Program-made: the position numbers and the translations under genes
Source of the DNA: Syntrophobacterales bacterium
GTDB taxonomy: Bacteria; Desulfobacterota; Desulfobaccia; Desulfobaccales; 0-14-0-80-60-11
Direction of reading: 5' to 3'
NCBI GenBank assembly: GCA_023229795.1
Contig: JALNYP010000011.1
Coordinates: 1-64,000 of the forward strand
Length of the DNA: 64,000 nucleotides
The notes under the pieces: generated by a model
Told to the model about the DNA's origin: nothing
The model's input: the letters and a program-made list of their open reading frames with translations, nothing else
Database searches by the model: none
Shown: one piece after another, positions 8,449 through 16,855 of the stretch
Numbering within the stretch: the stretch's first letter is position 1
Layout of the letters: every line of letters begins with the position of its first letter

Positions 8449-10229
8449 GGGACTCGATTGGTGGCCAGCGGACGGCCGAACCGGAAAATATCCGGAAAAC
8501 GGTGATCCATTTCCCGGCTGACATAGTCATTGACTTCCTCTACCGTGGCCAGCTCCAGGGCCTGGCGGGCGATTTCCTGGGCCTCATCCAGGGAGGTCAT
8601 GCGGATGACCCGTTTGACCACCGGAATGGAAGTGGGATTCATGGAAAACTCCTCCACCCCCAGCCCCAGGAGCACCGGGATATAGAGCGGATCGCCGGCC
8701 ATCTCGCCGCACATGGCGACCCGGATGCCGGCCTTGCGGCTTACCTGGACCACGTCCTGGACCATACGCATCACCGCGGGATGCAAGGGCTCGTACATGT
8801 CCGCCACGGACTTGTTGCCCCGGTCGATAGCCAGGGCATACTGAATCAGGTCATTGGTGCCGATGCTGAAAAAATCCGCCTCCCGGGTCAGGAGGTCCGC
8901 CAGGGTGACGGCCGCGGGCACTTCGATCATGGCCCCCACCGACACCTTGCTGGCAAAGGCAATGCCCTCCCGGTTCAGCTCTCCCTTCACCGACTCCAGC
9001 AGGAGCCGGGCCTCGTGCAATTCCCGGGGACTCGAGATCAGGGGAAACATGATCCTGACCTGGCCAAAGGCCGAGGCCCGCAGGATGGCCTTAAGCTGGG
9101 TCCGAAAAATTCTTTGTTCCTTGAGGCAAAAACGGATAGCCCGGAGCCCCAGGGCCGGGTTCATTTCCGGGGCGTACTCCAACGGGGAAAGAAACTTGTC
9201 GCCCCCGATGTCCAGGGTCCGGATAGTGACCTCCCTGGGACCCATGGCCTCCACCACCTGCCGGTAGTTCTGGAACAGTTCTTCCTCCGTAGGCAACTGG
9301 CGCTGGCGCAGATAAAGGAACTCGGTGCGGTAGAGACCCACCCCGTCGGCGCCGTACTTGTGGGCCAGGGAGACTTCTTCCGGTAGTTCGATGTTGGCCA
9401 GCACCCGGCTGGGGTGGCCGTCGCTGGTAACCGCCGGCAGGGCGCTGCCCTGGGTCACCTCCAATTTGAAGGTCTCGAATTCCTCTTTGCGGACCTGGTA
9501 ACTCCGGCGCATGGCGTCGTCCGGGTTGACGATCACCCGACCGGTGAGGCCGTTAATGATCACTTCCTCCCCGGGTTCGATCTCCAGGGTGGCGCTGTCC
9601 AGCCCTACCACCGCAGGAATTTCCAGGGAATGGGCGATGATGGCCGTGTGCGAAGTCTTGCCGCCCCGCTCGGTGATAAAGCCCATCACCTGGGAACTGG
9701 TCATGTGGGTGGTTTCCATCGGGGACAGATCCCGGGCCACGATGATCACCGGTTCAGGAAATTCAAAGAGCTTGCTGGCCGTGCGGCCGGTCAGGTGCCC
9801 CAACAGGCGGCGATAGACCGCCTCCACGTCCTGGATGCGCCCCCGGATATGTTTGTCCCCGATGCGCTGAAACACTTCCTTGATCTTCAGGAACGCCTGG
9901 TACAGAGCCCGTTCGGCATTAAAATTCTGCTCTTTGATGAGCTTCTGGGTCTCCTGCAGCAGCATCCGATCCCTAAGGATGAGCAGGTGCAGCTCCAGGA
10001 TATGGGCATGCTCTTTCAGGTCCGGGGCGATCTCCTGCCGCAGGCGGGTGATTTCCTCTTCGGTCTGGTCCACCGCCCGGTTGAAGCGCTCCAGCTCCGC
10101 CTGCACCTCCTCCCGGGTGTAGAGCAGGCGCGTCGACACCTGCCCCTCCTGGGTCAGGACGTGGGCCAGCCCGATGACGATGCCGGGCGAGGCGGGGATA
10201 CCTTCAAGGAGGCGATTTTTGCGGCTCAT
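8445..10229 (-). CDS. ptsI: PTS enzyme I (PEP-protein phosphotransferase)
   Basis: A 594-residue enzyme I that autophosphorylates from phosphoenolpyruvate and passes phosphate to HPr. The phosphorylated histidine is His194 in GGKTSHTAIIAHSLEIP. The PEP-binding barrel follows with GADGVGLYRTEFLYL (about 290-304), VSVGAMIEVPAA (about 430) and DFFSIGTNDLIQYALAIDR (about 450-470). The gene overlaps ptsH by ATGA and is followed by smpB, also overlapping. No EIIB/EIIC permease is present, so the pair may serve regulatory phosphotransfer or an EIIA encoded elsewhere. Confidence 0.97.
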   Translation of the reverse strand: MSRKNRLLEGIPASPGIVIGLAHVLTQEGQVSTRLLYTREEVQAELERFNRAVDQTEEEITRLRQEIAPDLKEHAHILELHLLILRDRMLLQETQKLIKEQNFNAERALYQAFLKIKEVFQRIGDKHIRGRIQDVEAVYRRLLGHLTGRTASKLFEFPEPVIIVARDLSPMETTHMTSSQVMGFITERGGKTSHTAIIAHSLEIPAVVGLDSATLEIEPGEEVIINGLTGRVIVNPDDAMRRSYQVRKEEFETFKLEVTQGSALPAVTSDGHPSRVLANIELPEEVSLAHKYGADGVGLYRTEFLYLRQRQLPTEEELFQNYRQVVEAMGPREVTIRTLDIGGDKFLSPLEYAPEMNPALGLRAIRFCLKEQRIFRTQLKAILRASAFGQVRIMFPLISSPRELHEARLLLESVKGELNREGIAFASKVSVGAMIEVPAAVTLADLLTREADFFSIGTNDLIQYALAIDRGNKSVADMYEPLHPAVMRMVQDVVQVSRKAGIRVAMCGEMAGDPLYIPVLLGLGVEEFSMNPTSIPVVKRVIRMTSLDEAQEIARQALELATVEEVNDYVSREMDHRFPDIFRFGRPLATNRVP

Positions 10230-10519
10230 GTTTCCTCAAACTTCCGGGCAAACAGCGAGGTGATGAAGGTGGCGGCTTCCCGAGCCTGGGGGCCTCGGGC
10301 GCGCAGCACCAGCCTGGTCCCCTGGGGGCAGTCCAGGGCCAGAACCGACAGCAAATCCCGGGCGTCCACCACCTGGCCGTCTTTTTCCAGGCTGAGGTCG
10401 GCATCGAACTGCCGGGCCCCGGTGGCGATCTTGGCCGCCGGCCGGGCGTGGATACCCAGGCGGTTTTCCACCCAGAGTTCCTTCTCTATGGTCCAAAGAT
10501 CAGTCGCTTGTGTCGCCAT
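10226..10519 (-). CDS. ptsH: phosphocarrier protein HPr
   Basis: A 97-residue HPr with a short extra N terminus. The enzyme I-phosphorylated histidine is His24 in NRLGIHARPAAKI. The regulatory serine of Firmicutes HPr (Ser46 in the KSIMGV region) aligns with Asp55 in DARDLLSVL, so the HPr-kinase site is replaced by an acidic residue. First gene of the ptsH-ptsI-smpB group; its stop overlaps the ptsI start. Confidence 0.94.
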   Translation of the reverse strand: MATQATDLWTIEKELWVENRLGIHARPAAKIATGARQFDADLSLEKDGQVVDARDLLSVLALDCPQGTRLVLRARGPQAREAATFITSLFARKFEET

Positions 10520-10570
10520 GGCCTCATAAATTCAGTTTGGATTATTGAAGCTGCTCCAGGTCTAAAATAA

Positions 10571-10600
10571 CCGGTGGGGCGGGCCTCTGTGCCCGCCACC
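10571..10600. repeat. REP-like palindrome (GGGCGGGC type)
   Basis: GGTGGGGCGGGC then a short loop then GCCCGCCACC forms a strong hairpin between ptsH and rsmI. A near-identical copy lies at about 60310-60335. Confidence 0.6.
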
Positions 10601-10688
10601 CTCTATTGGTGCGCACCCTGTTGGTTCTGTCTCCCCATTAACCTGCCAGCCGCAGCCGGTCGGTCTCTCACCCCTTGTCTGCCAAGGT

Positions 10689-11531
10689 TTATTCCAGCCG
10701 CCCTTGCCCCTTCAGGGCCAGATAGGCCTGGTACACCTGCCGCCGGGGCGCCCCCAGATCCGCAGCCACCCGGTCGGCCAGGCGCCGCCCGGTCAAATCG
10801 TGCTCCCGGGCCGCGGCCAGCAGGTGCCCCTCCAGATCCACCGGAGCCGCTGCTACTTCCTGCGGGCAGGAAAGCACCAGGGCGCATTCCCCTTTGATCT
10901 CCCGGTCCTGTAGCTCCCGGGCGATCTCCGCAACCGGCCCCCGCCAGGTCTCCTCAAATTTCTTGGTGAGCTCCCGCACCACCAGGACCTCCCGGTGGGG
11001 CATGGCGCCGGCTACTTCCGTGAGCGTCCGGGCCAGGCGTCCCGGGGCTTCATACATGATAATCACCCGGTTCTCCGCTGCCAGGGCCTGGAGCATTTTT
11101 AGACGCCGGCCCTCGCCCCGGGGCAGGAAACCCACAAACAGTATATCCCCTTTGAACCCCGAAAGCGAGAGCGCCGCCACCCCGGCGGCCGGCCCGGGCA
11201 CGGCTTCCACCCGCACCCCCGCCTCCCAGGCCCGGGCCACCAGGTCGGCGCCGGGGTCCGAAAATCCCGGGGTCCCGGCGTCGGTCACTATGGCAATATT
11301 TTCTCCGGTCATGAGCCGTCGGACCAACTCCGGGCCCCGGCTCGTCTGATTGTGGGCGTGGTAGCTGATCAGCGGCGTCCTGATGCCGTAATGGGTCAAA
11401 AGCTTCCGGGTGTGGCGGGTGTCCTCCGCGGCGATCAGGTCCGCCTCTTTGAGCACCCTCAGAGCCCGTAAGGTAATATCCTCCAGGTTGCCGATGGGCG
11501 TGGCGACGATATAAAGGGTGCCGACGGCCAT
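10689..11531 (-). CDS. rsmI: 16S rRNA 2'-O-ribose C1402 methyltransferase RsmI
   Basis: A 280-residue SAM-dependent tetrapyrrole-methylase-fold enzyme that 2'-O-methylates C1402 in the 30S P site. Visible are GTLYIVATPIGNLEDIT at the start, AAEDTRHTRKLL (about 35-46), IVTDAGTPGFSDPG (about 80-93) and YEAPGRL. The C-terminal ~50 residues carry the usual RsmI helical domain (LADRVAADLGAPRRQVYQAYLALKG). It heads the plus-to-minus string toward ptsH but is separated by a REP-containing gap. Confidence 0.95.
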   Translation of the reverse strand: MAVGTLYIVATPIGNLEDITLRALRVLKEADLIAAEDTRHTRKLLTHYGIRTPLISYHAHNQTSRGPELVRRLMTGENIAIVTDAGTPGFSDPGADLVARAWEAGVRVEAVPGPAAGVAALSLSGFKGDILFVGFLPRGEGRRLKMLQALAAENRVIIMYEAPGRLARTLTEVAGAMPHREVLVVRELTKKFEETWRGPVAEIARELQDREIKGECALVLSCPQEVAAAPVDLEGHLLAAAREHDLTGRRLADRVAADLGAPRRQVYQAYLALKGQGRLE

Positions 11532-11622
11532 ATTAACCCACGAGTTTCTCTAGAAGATGCTTGCATACGCCGCCGCCGGGGGGCGGCGGCGCCACATCTT
11601 CATAATTTTGCGTATCGCTCGC

Positions 11623-12582
11623 TTAGAACGCTTCCTGAATAATCTCCACCTGGGCCTCATCCGCTTCCAGGAGAATGGCCACCACATCAAAGCGCACCAG
11701 CACGTCCTCGCCCAGGCGCTTCTGTTTCAGATAATAAGCCGCCAGGCGCCGCAGGCGCTGCTGCTTGGCAACAGACACCGCCTCCTGAGGGCTGCCGAAC
11801 CTCAGGCTCTTCCGGGTCTTGACCTCCACGATCACCAGCGTCTTCCCCTGCCGGGCGATGAGGTCGATCTCGCCCAAAGGCGTCACGTAATTGCGCTCCA
11901 GGATTTTATAACCCTGCTTTTTTAAAGCCGCCGCGGCCAGGTCTTCGCCTTGATCACCCAACTGCCGCCTGGAAGGAGAGGGCGGACACGCAGGTCCGCC
12001 CCTACCTCTTGTCGCAATCGGGTTGCTCTTGAAGGTGGCTAACCAGCGATCAAAATCATCCACTCCCTGGGGCCGCGGATTCTCTCGGTCTAATTCCCAT
12101 TTCTGGGGGTTATATTTAATGTACTCTCGGATGCGGTTTAAGGCCTCATCATTGCGGATCACGTGCTCGTAAAAACTCCGTTGCCAGAGGTGATCCTTAA
12201 ACTGCTTCCATCCATGTTCTTTGACGCCATGAATATATTCATTCGTCGACATCGTCTTAAACCACTGCACTATCTTTTGTAGGGGCGCACCTGTGTGTGC
12301 GCCCTCGATGTCAGGCGACGAAGAACTTGCTATAAAAACGATGCCATGGAAATGGTTCGGCATAACCACGCAGTATTCATCTACTTTGGCTGGCTTAAAT
12401 TTCCGTTCTAATTCTTTCCACCATCTTACCACCGAAATTCCGGCCTGGTTTAAACACATCTTTCCATTGCGAATCTCCCCAAAGAGACATTCCCGGTTTT
12501 GAACACATACCGTGACAAAATAGGCCCCCTCCTGGGAATAATCATAACCAGATAAACGGGGGGATTTCCGATGCCACATCAT
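11623..12582 (-). CDS. RAYT transposase fused in frame to YraN (UPF0102)
   Basis: One open frame of 319 residues. Residues 1 to about 190 are a REP-associated Y1 tyrosine transposase: the HUH metal site is His77-Phe-His79 in VVMPNHFHGIVF, with QRSFYEHVIR and the likely catalytic Tyr154 in REYIKYNP. Residues from about 205 are a nearly complete YraN endonuclease-fold protein (LGDQGEDLAAAAL, LGEIDLIA, VIVEVKTR). In related genomes yraN follows rnhB directly, so the RAYT has landed at the yraN start. yraN may still be made from a TTG at 11961. The RAYT start ATG at 12582 overlaps the rnhB stop. Confidence 0.85.
   Translation of the reverse strand: MMWHRKSPRLSGYDYSQEGAYFVTVCVQNRECLFGEIRNGKMCLNQAGISVVRWWKELERKFKPAKVDEYCVVMPNHFHGIVFIASSSSPDIEGAHTGAPLQKIVQWFKTMSTNEYIHGVKEHGWKQFKDHLWQRSFYEHVIRNDEALNRIREYIKYNPQKWELDRENPRPQGVDDFDRWLATFKSNPIATRGRGGPACPPSPSRRQLGDQGEDLAAAALKKQGYKILERNYVTPLGEIDLIARQGKTLVIVEVKTRKSLRFGSPQEAVSVAKQQRLRRLAAYYLKQKRLGEDVLVRFDVVAILLEADEAQVEIIQEAF
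11980..12005. repeat. REP-like palindrome in the RAYT-YraN linker
   Basis: GGGCGGAC and GTCCGCCC arms around ACGCAG, followed by CTAC. It encodes the GRGGPACPPSPS linker between the two domains and marks the probable RAYT insertion boundary. Same family as 12279-12304, 15442-15497 and 16856-16912. Confidence 0.75.
12279..12304. repeat. REP-like palindrome inside the RAYT coding region
   Basis: GTAGGGGCGCAC and GTGCGCCC arms lie within the transposase frame, encoding EGAHTGAPLQK between its HUH motif and its tyrosine helix. The repeat keeps the reading frame open. Confidence 0.75.
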
Positions 12583-13214
12583 TCTCCTCTCACCCATTCC
12601 CTCACGCCCCGGAAGGTGCGGCGGTGGAGAGGGCAGGGGCCCCAGCAGCGCAGGGCCTCGAGGTGTTCGGCGGTGGCGTAGCCCTTGTGCCGGGCGAAAT
12701 TATATTGGGGAAAGCGCCGGTGGCAGGCCTCCATCAGCCGGTCCCGATAGACCTTGGCCACCACGGAGGCCGCGGAAATAGAGGGACAACGATCGTCCCC
12801 TTTGATCACCGGTTGTTGGGGAAGGCTCAGGGGCAGGGGTTGGTTGCCGTCCACCAGGACCATCTGGGGGACCTGGGACAGATTGCGGATGGCCAGGGCC
12901 ATGGCCTTCAAGGAGGCGGCCAGGATACCCTGGGCCTCGATCTGGCGGGGGCCCACCTCGCGAATCGACAGGGCCAGGGCCTGGCTCCGGATCTGGAGAT
13001 CCAGCTCCGCCCTGACCTCCGGGCTGAGGCGCTTGGAATCCCTGAGTCCGGGAAATGCGACGCCGGCTGGGAGGATGACGGCCGCGGCCACCACCGGACC
13101 CGCCAGGGGGCCCCGGCCCACCTCGTCCACGCCGGCTATGAAGGTCAATCCCTGAAGACGCCAAAAACCTTCCGGGTCAGCAAGTACGTCGATGCTGCCC
13201 GGAGGGTGGCTCAT
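12579..13214 (-). CDS. rnhB: ribonuclease HII
   Basis: A 211-residue RNase HII that nicks RNA in RNA-DNA hybrids and at single ribonucleotides. The catalytic acidic residues are in AGVDEVGRGPLAGPVVAAAV (Asp and Glu at about 29-30), with Asp in LRDSKRLSP, Asp in MVLVDGN and the ISAASVVAKVYRD motif. Its start overlaps the rplS stop and its stop overlaps the RAYT start, so it sits inside the ribosomal string. Confidence 0.96.
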   Translation of the reverse strand: MSHPPGSIDVLADPEGFWRLQGLTFIAGVDEVGRGPLAGPVVAAAVILPAGVAFPGLRDSKRLSPEVRAELDLQIRSQALALSIREVGPRQIEAQGILAASLKAMALAIRNLSQVPQMVLVDGNQPLPLSLPQQPVIKGDDRCPSISAASVVAKVYRDRLMEACHRRFPQYNFARHKGYATAEHLEALRCWGPCPLHRRTFRGVREWVRGE

Positions 13215-13564
13215 AACATCGGGGTCCGCTTTTCCTTGATCCGGGCGGCCTTGCCCTTCCGCTCTCTCAGGTAATAGAGGCGGCCCTGGCGGACTTTACC
13301 CCGGGTCAGCACCACCACCTGGTCGATGTTGGGCGAATGAATGGGGAAGATGCGCTCCACCCCCACGCCATAGGAGACCTTGCGCACCGTAAAGCTGGCG
13401 CCGGACAGGCCGCCGTGCTTGCGGATGACCACCCCTTTGAAGACCTGGATGCGCTCCTTGTCCCCTTCCACGATGCGTACATGCACTTCCACGGTGTCCC
13501 CGGGGCGAAAGGCCGGCAAATCCGCCCGCATCTGCTCCCGGGATAATTGATCTACACGTTCCAT
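13211..13564 (-). CDS. rplS: 50S ribosomal protein L19
   Basis: A 117-residue L19, normal length. Hallmarks are FRPGDTVEVHVRIVEGDKERIQVFKGVVI (about 18-46), SFTVRKVSYGVGVERIFPIHSP and VRQGRLYYLRERKGKAARIKE. It lies at the 30S-50S interface. The frame is open further upstream, but L19 starts at the ATG 13564. Follows trmD as in most bacteria. Confidence 0.96.
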   Translation of the reverse strand: MERVDQLSREQMRADLPAFRPGDTVEVHVRIVEGDKERIQVFKGVVIRKHGGLSGASFTVRKVSYGVGVERIFPIHSPNIDQVVVLTRGKVRQGRLYYLRERKGKAARIKEKRTPML

Positions 13565-13572
13565 TTCCTCAC

Positions 13573-14310
13573 CTATCCTTCGCCTGGCGCCTGGGCCAGG
13601 GATTTGATAAATTCTCGGTCTTCCTTGCTGAGCTCGGCCTTGGCCAGCAAATCCGGCCGCCGCCGCACCGTGCGCTCCAGGGACCGTTGCCGCCGCCACC
13701 GGGCGATCCTGGCGTGGTCGCCTTCCAGCAGCACCTGGGGCGCCTCCCGGCCTTCGAAGACCCGGGGCCGGGTGTAATGCGGATATTCCAGGAGGCCATC
13801 CTGGAACGATTCTTCTTCCGTGGCCCCTTCGCCGCCCAGGACGCCGGGCAGCAGCCGGGTCACCGCGTCGGCCACGATCAGAGCCGGGATTTCACCCCCG
13901 GTCAGAATATAATCGCCTATTGACAACTCTTCATCAATATAAAAATGAATCCGGTCGTCCACGCCCTCATAATGCCCGCAGATGAGCAAGAGGTGCCGGC
14001 AGCCGGCCAGTTGCCCGGCCTTGGCCTGGCTGAACACCGGGCCCCCGGGGCCCAGCAGGATCACCCGGGTGGCCGGATCTTCCTGCCGCACCGCCCGGAT
14101 AGCCGCCGCCAGCGGCTCGATTTTCATGACCATGCCGGGGCCGCCGCCGAAGGGCCGGTCGTCCGTCACCTGGTGCCGGTCCACGGTATAGTCCCGCAGG
14201 TTCAGCACCCGGTAGATGACCGCTCCCTGGGCCTGGGCCCGCTGGAGCATGCTCTGGCTCAAGGGCGACCTGAAAAACTCGGGAAACAGGGTCAACAGGT
14301 CGATCTGCAT
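13573..14310 (-). CDS. trmD: tRNA (guanine37-N1)-methyltransferase
   Basis: A 245-residue SPOUT-fold methyltransferase that makes m1G37 and prevents frameshifting. The N terminus MQIDLLTLFPEFF is canonical. FGGGPGMVMK lies at 54-63, CGHYEGVDDR at 111-120 and the knot loop SIGDYILTGGE at 130-140. The frame is open upstream, but conservation places the start at 14310. Eight bases separate it from rplS. Confidence 0.96.
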   Translation of the reverse strand: MQIDLLTLFPEFFRSPLSQSMLQRAQAQGAVIYRVLNLRDYTVDRHQVTDDRPFGGGPGMVMKIEPLAAAIRAVRQEDPATRVILLGPGGPVFSQAKAGQLAGCRHLLLICGHYEGVDDRIHFYIDEELSIGDYILTGGEIPALIVADAVTRLLPGVLGGEGATEEESFQDGLLEYPHYTRPRVFEGREAPQVLLEGDHARIARWRRQRSLERTVRRRPDLLAKAELSKEDREFIKSLAQAPGEG

Positions 14311-14339
14311 CCGCTTATCAGCGTTCCTTGGGGCTGAGC

Positions 14340-14867
14340 TTACAACAATCCTTCCGGAGGCGAGGCCTTGATTACCCCTTCCTCCAGGTTGATTTCGATG
14401 ATGACGTCCTCCACCGCGGGCAGCAGCAGCTCCTGTTCTCCCTGACGCACCACGTAAACGTCGTGGCCCGGGGTGGAGATGATGCTCTCCAGGTGTCCCA
14501 ACAGGGTGCCGTCGGCCGCGTCGACTACGGCCAAACCCAGCACCTGGAACCAGTAATATTCCCCTTCGGGCAGCGGCGGGAACCGCCGGGGGTCCCCCTG
14601 GACCTCCAGCCCCGCCAGCTCTTCCGCCCGGCTGCGGCTGAGTACGTCTGTCAGGCACAGCAGCACCTGGTTCTTATGGCGCCGGGCTTCGAGCACCCGG
14701 TAGCTCTTGCCGCCGATCCAGACTTCGCCTAAAGCCGCAAACACCTCCGGGTCCGTGGTGGCCGCGTCCGCGTCCGCCCGGACCTTGACGGCGCCCTTAA
14801 TGCCCTGGGCTCCGGAAATGCGCCCCAAGCCGATCAGCGGGCCGGGGGCCGTCTGCCTGCTACTCAA
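14340..14867 (-). CDS. rimM: 16S rRNA processing protein RimM
   Basis: A 175-residue 30S maturation factor. It has the N-terminal RimM barrel (LIGLGRISGAQGIKGAVKVRAD, about 9-30), the middle LEVQGDPRRFPPLPEGEYYWFQVLGL and the C-terminal PRC-barrel (LLLPAVEDVIIEINLEEGVI). It binds S19 and the 16S head. Its start overlaps the end of khpA, and trmD follows by 29 bases. Confidence 0.94.
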   Translation of the reverse strand: MSSRQTAPGPLIGLGRISGAQGIKGAVKVRADADAATTDPEVFAALGEVWIGGKSYRVLEARRHKNQVLLCLTDVLSRSRAEELAGLEVQGDPRRFPPLPEGEYYWFQVLGLAVVDAADGTLLGHLESIISTPGHDVYVVRQGEQELLLPAVEDVIIEINLEEGVIKASPPEGLL

Positions 14868-15090
14868 TGATTTCCAGGACCGCCCGTTTGCGAATCTTGG
14901 TGGACGCGGCGCTGAGAATGGTGCGCATCGCCCGGGCGGTGCGTCCTTGCTTGCCGATCACCTTCCCCAGATCTTCTTTGGCTACCTTCAGTTCGATAAC
15001 TGAGGTTTGCTCCCCTTGGATTTCCTTGACCTCCACCTGTTCAGGATTATCTACCAGTGACTGGGCGATGAACTTCACCAACTCCTTCAT
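14860..15090 (-). CDS. khpA: KH-domain RNA-binding protein KhpA
   Basis: A 76-residue KhpA (YlqC) with one KH domain containing the VIGKQGRTARAMRTIL loop (about 44-59) that contacts RNA. In other bacteria it pairs with KhpB and affects cell-division or sRNA functions. ATG 15090 is preceded by GAGGTG at proper spacing; a start six codons upstream is less likely. Located between rpsP and rimM, its usual place. Confidence 0.93.
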   Translation of the reverse strand: MKELVKFIAQSLVDNPEQVEVKEIQGEQTSVIELKVAKEDLGKVIGKQGRTARAMRTILSAASTKIRKRAVLEIIE

Positions 15091-15149
15091 AGTAGTCACC
15101 TCTGTCAAGGGATAGGGCGATCAACCTCCCTGGTGCTTCTGGGCCGCCT

Positions 15150-15407
15150 TTAGGCTTCCGGCGCGGCTGCTCCACGGGGCCGCTTCAGCAGGCTGGCCAC
15201 CGTATCAGTGGGGGTTGCCCCCTTGCCCACCCACTCCTGCAGCAGGTCTTCTTTCACCGATACCGCTGCCGGTTCCTGGCGCGGATCATAGGTGCCGATA
15301 ATATCCAGAAAGCTACCGTTCCGGGGAGACTCACTGTTGCTCACCACGATGCGATAGAATGGGCGCTTTTTCGCGCCGTAACGGGCCAAACGTATACGCA
15401 ATGCCAT
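15150..15407 (-). CDS. rpsP: 30S ribosomal protein S16
   Basis: An 85-residue S16 starting MALRIRLARYGAKKRPFYRIVV, with the usual SPRNGSFLDIIGTYDPR and LQEWVGKGATPTDTVASLLKR. ATG 15407 is used; AAGGAGG sits about 13 bases upstream. Follows ffh after a REP-containing gap. Confidence 0.96.
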   Translation of the reverse strand: MALRIRLARYGAKKRPFYRIVVSNSESPRNGSFLDIIGTYDPRQEPAAVSVKEDLLQEWVGKGATPTDTVASLLKRPRGAAAPEA

Positions 15408-15441
15408 GGACGCTGCTGTAACCTCCTTAGGTTTGATGGGG

Positions 15442-15497
15442 CGTAGGGGCGGACTCAGATGTCCGCCCTCAAAGGCGCACACCCAGGTGCGCCCTTA
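15442..15497. repeat. pair of REP-like palindromes (BIME-like)
   Basis: Two palindromes lie in tandem in the ffh-rpsP gap: GGGGCGGAC / GTCCGCCC (15446-15469) and GGCGCAC / GTGCGCC (15474-15493). Their sequences match the repeats inside the RAYT gene at 11980 and 12279. Confidence 0.75.
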
Positions 15498-15505
15498 CAA
15501 AAAAG

Positions 15506-16846
15506 CTATTGCATAAAATTCATGGGGAGCCGCATCTTCCCCTTCTTGCCGCCTTTGGCTACCTGCTTGATCATCTTTTGGGTCATGGTGAAATTCTTCA
15601 GCAGCCGGTTGACGTCCTGGACGGTGGTGCCGCTGCCCATGGCGATGCGCCGGCGGCGGCTGCCGTTGATGATGTTATGGTCGGCCCGCTCGCCCGGCGT
15701 CATGGAGCTGATGATGGCCTCCACCCGTTTCAAGTCCTTCTCATCAGGCTGCATGCCCTTGAGGTCCTTAATCTTGCCCCCCAGGCCGGGGATCATGCCC
15801 AGGAGCTGCTCCATGCTGCCCATTTTCTTGATCTGTTTGAGCTGATCGCGAAAATCATCCAGGGTGAAGGCCTCCTGGCGCAGCTTCTTTTCCAGGGCCT
15901 TGACCTCGTCGGCGTCGTAGGCCTCCTGGGCCTTTTCGATCAGGGTGAGGACGTCCCCCATCCCCAAAATCCGCGAAGCCAGCCGGTCCGGATGAAAAAC
16001 CTCCAGCGCGTCCAGCTTTTCCCCGACGCCTAAAAATTTGATGGGCTGGCCGATGACCTCGCGCATGGACAGGGCCGCCCCGCCCCGGGCATCGCCTTCC
16101 ACCTTGGTGAGGATCACCCCGGTAAGTTTGAGGAGGTCATGAAAACTCTGGCCTACGGTCACCGCGTCCTGGCCGGTCATGGCGTCCGCCACCAACAGGA
16201 TCTCGTTGGGTTCGACCTTGGCCCGGATGGCTTTGAGCTCCTCCATCAGCGGCGCATCCACGTGCAGCCGCCCTGCGGTATCCAGGATCACCGTATCCAG
16301 GCCCTCGGCGTAGGCCGCCTCCATAGCCGCGGCCGCGATGGCCACCGGGTTCTGGCTGGCCTCGGTGGGATGCACCATGACCCCGAGGTCCGCGCCCAGG
16401 CGTTTCAACTGCTCGATGGCCGCGGGCCGCTGCACGTCCGCGGGCACCAGGTACGGCTGCCGGCCCTGGCTTTTCAGGCGCTTTGCCAGCTTGGCCGCGG
16501 TGGTGGTCTTGCCGGACCCCTGCAGGCCCACCAGCATCAGGGCCACCGGCGGCTTGCCGCTCAGATCCAGGCGGGGCGACTCGCCGCCCAACAGCGCGGT
16601 AAGCTCCTCGTGCACGATCTTGATGACCTGCTGGGCCGGGGTCAGCGACCGCATCACCTCTTCGCCGACGGCCCGCTCCCGAATGCGCTCGATAAAGGCC
16701 TTGGTGACCTTATAATTGACGTCGGCCTCCAAGAGCGCCAGGCGCACCTCGCGCAGCGCCTCGCCAACCTGGGCCTCGTTGAGCTTGCCCCGGCCTTTGA
16801 GCTTCTTGAAGACGGCGTTTAATTTGTCGGATAGTCGGTCAAACAT
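15506..16846 (-). CDS. ffh: signal recognition particle protein Ffh
   Basis: A 446-residue SRP54 GTPase for co-translational membrane targeting. The N domain is followed by the G domain with P-loop GLQGSGKT (107-114), VDVQRPAA-type region, DTAGR and TKVEGDARGG. The Met-rich M domain (about 320-446) binds 4.5S RNA and signal peptides and ends MRLPMNFMQ. Length and order are normal. Confidence 0.97.
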   Translation of the reverse strand: MFDRLSDKLNAVFKKLKGRGKLNEAQVGEALREVRLALLEADVNYKVTKAFIERIRERAVGEEVMRSLTPAQQVIKIVHEELTALLGGESPRLDLSGKPPVALMLVGLQGSGKTTTAAKLAKRLKSQGRQPYLVPADVQRPAAIEQLKRLGADLGVMVHPTEASQNPVAIAAAAMEAAYAEGLDTVILDTAGRLHVDAPLMEELKAIRAKVEPNEILLVADAMTGQDAVTVGQSFHDLLKLTGVILTKVEGDARGGAALSMREVIGQPIKFLGVGEKLDALEVFHPDRLASRILGMGDVLTLIEKAQEAYDADEVKALEKKLRQEAFTLDDFRDQLKQIKKMGSMEQLLGMIPGLGGKIKDLKGMQPDEKDLKRVEAIISSMTPGERADHNIINGSRRRRIAMGSGTTVQDVNRLLKNFTMTQKMIKQVAKGGKKGKMRLPMNFMQ

Positions 16847-16855
16847 ATTTTTTCT

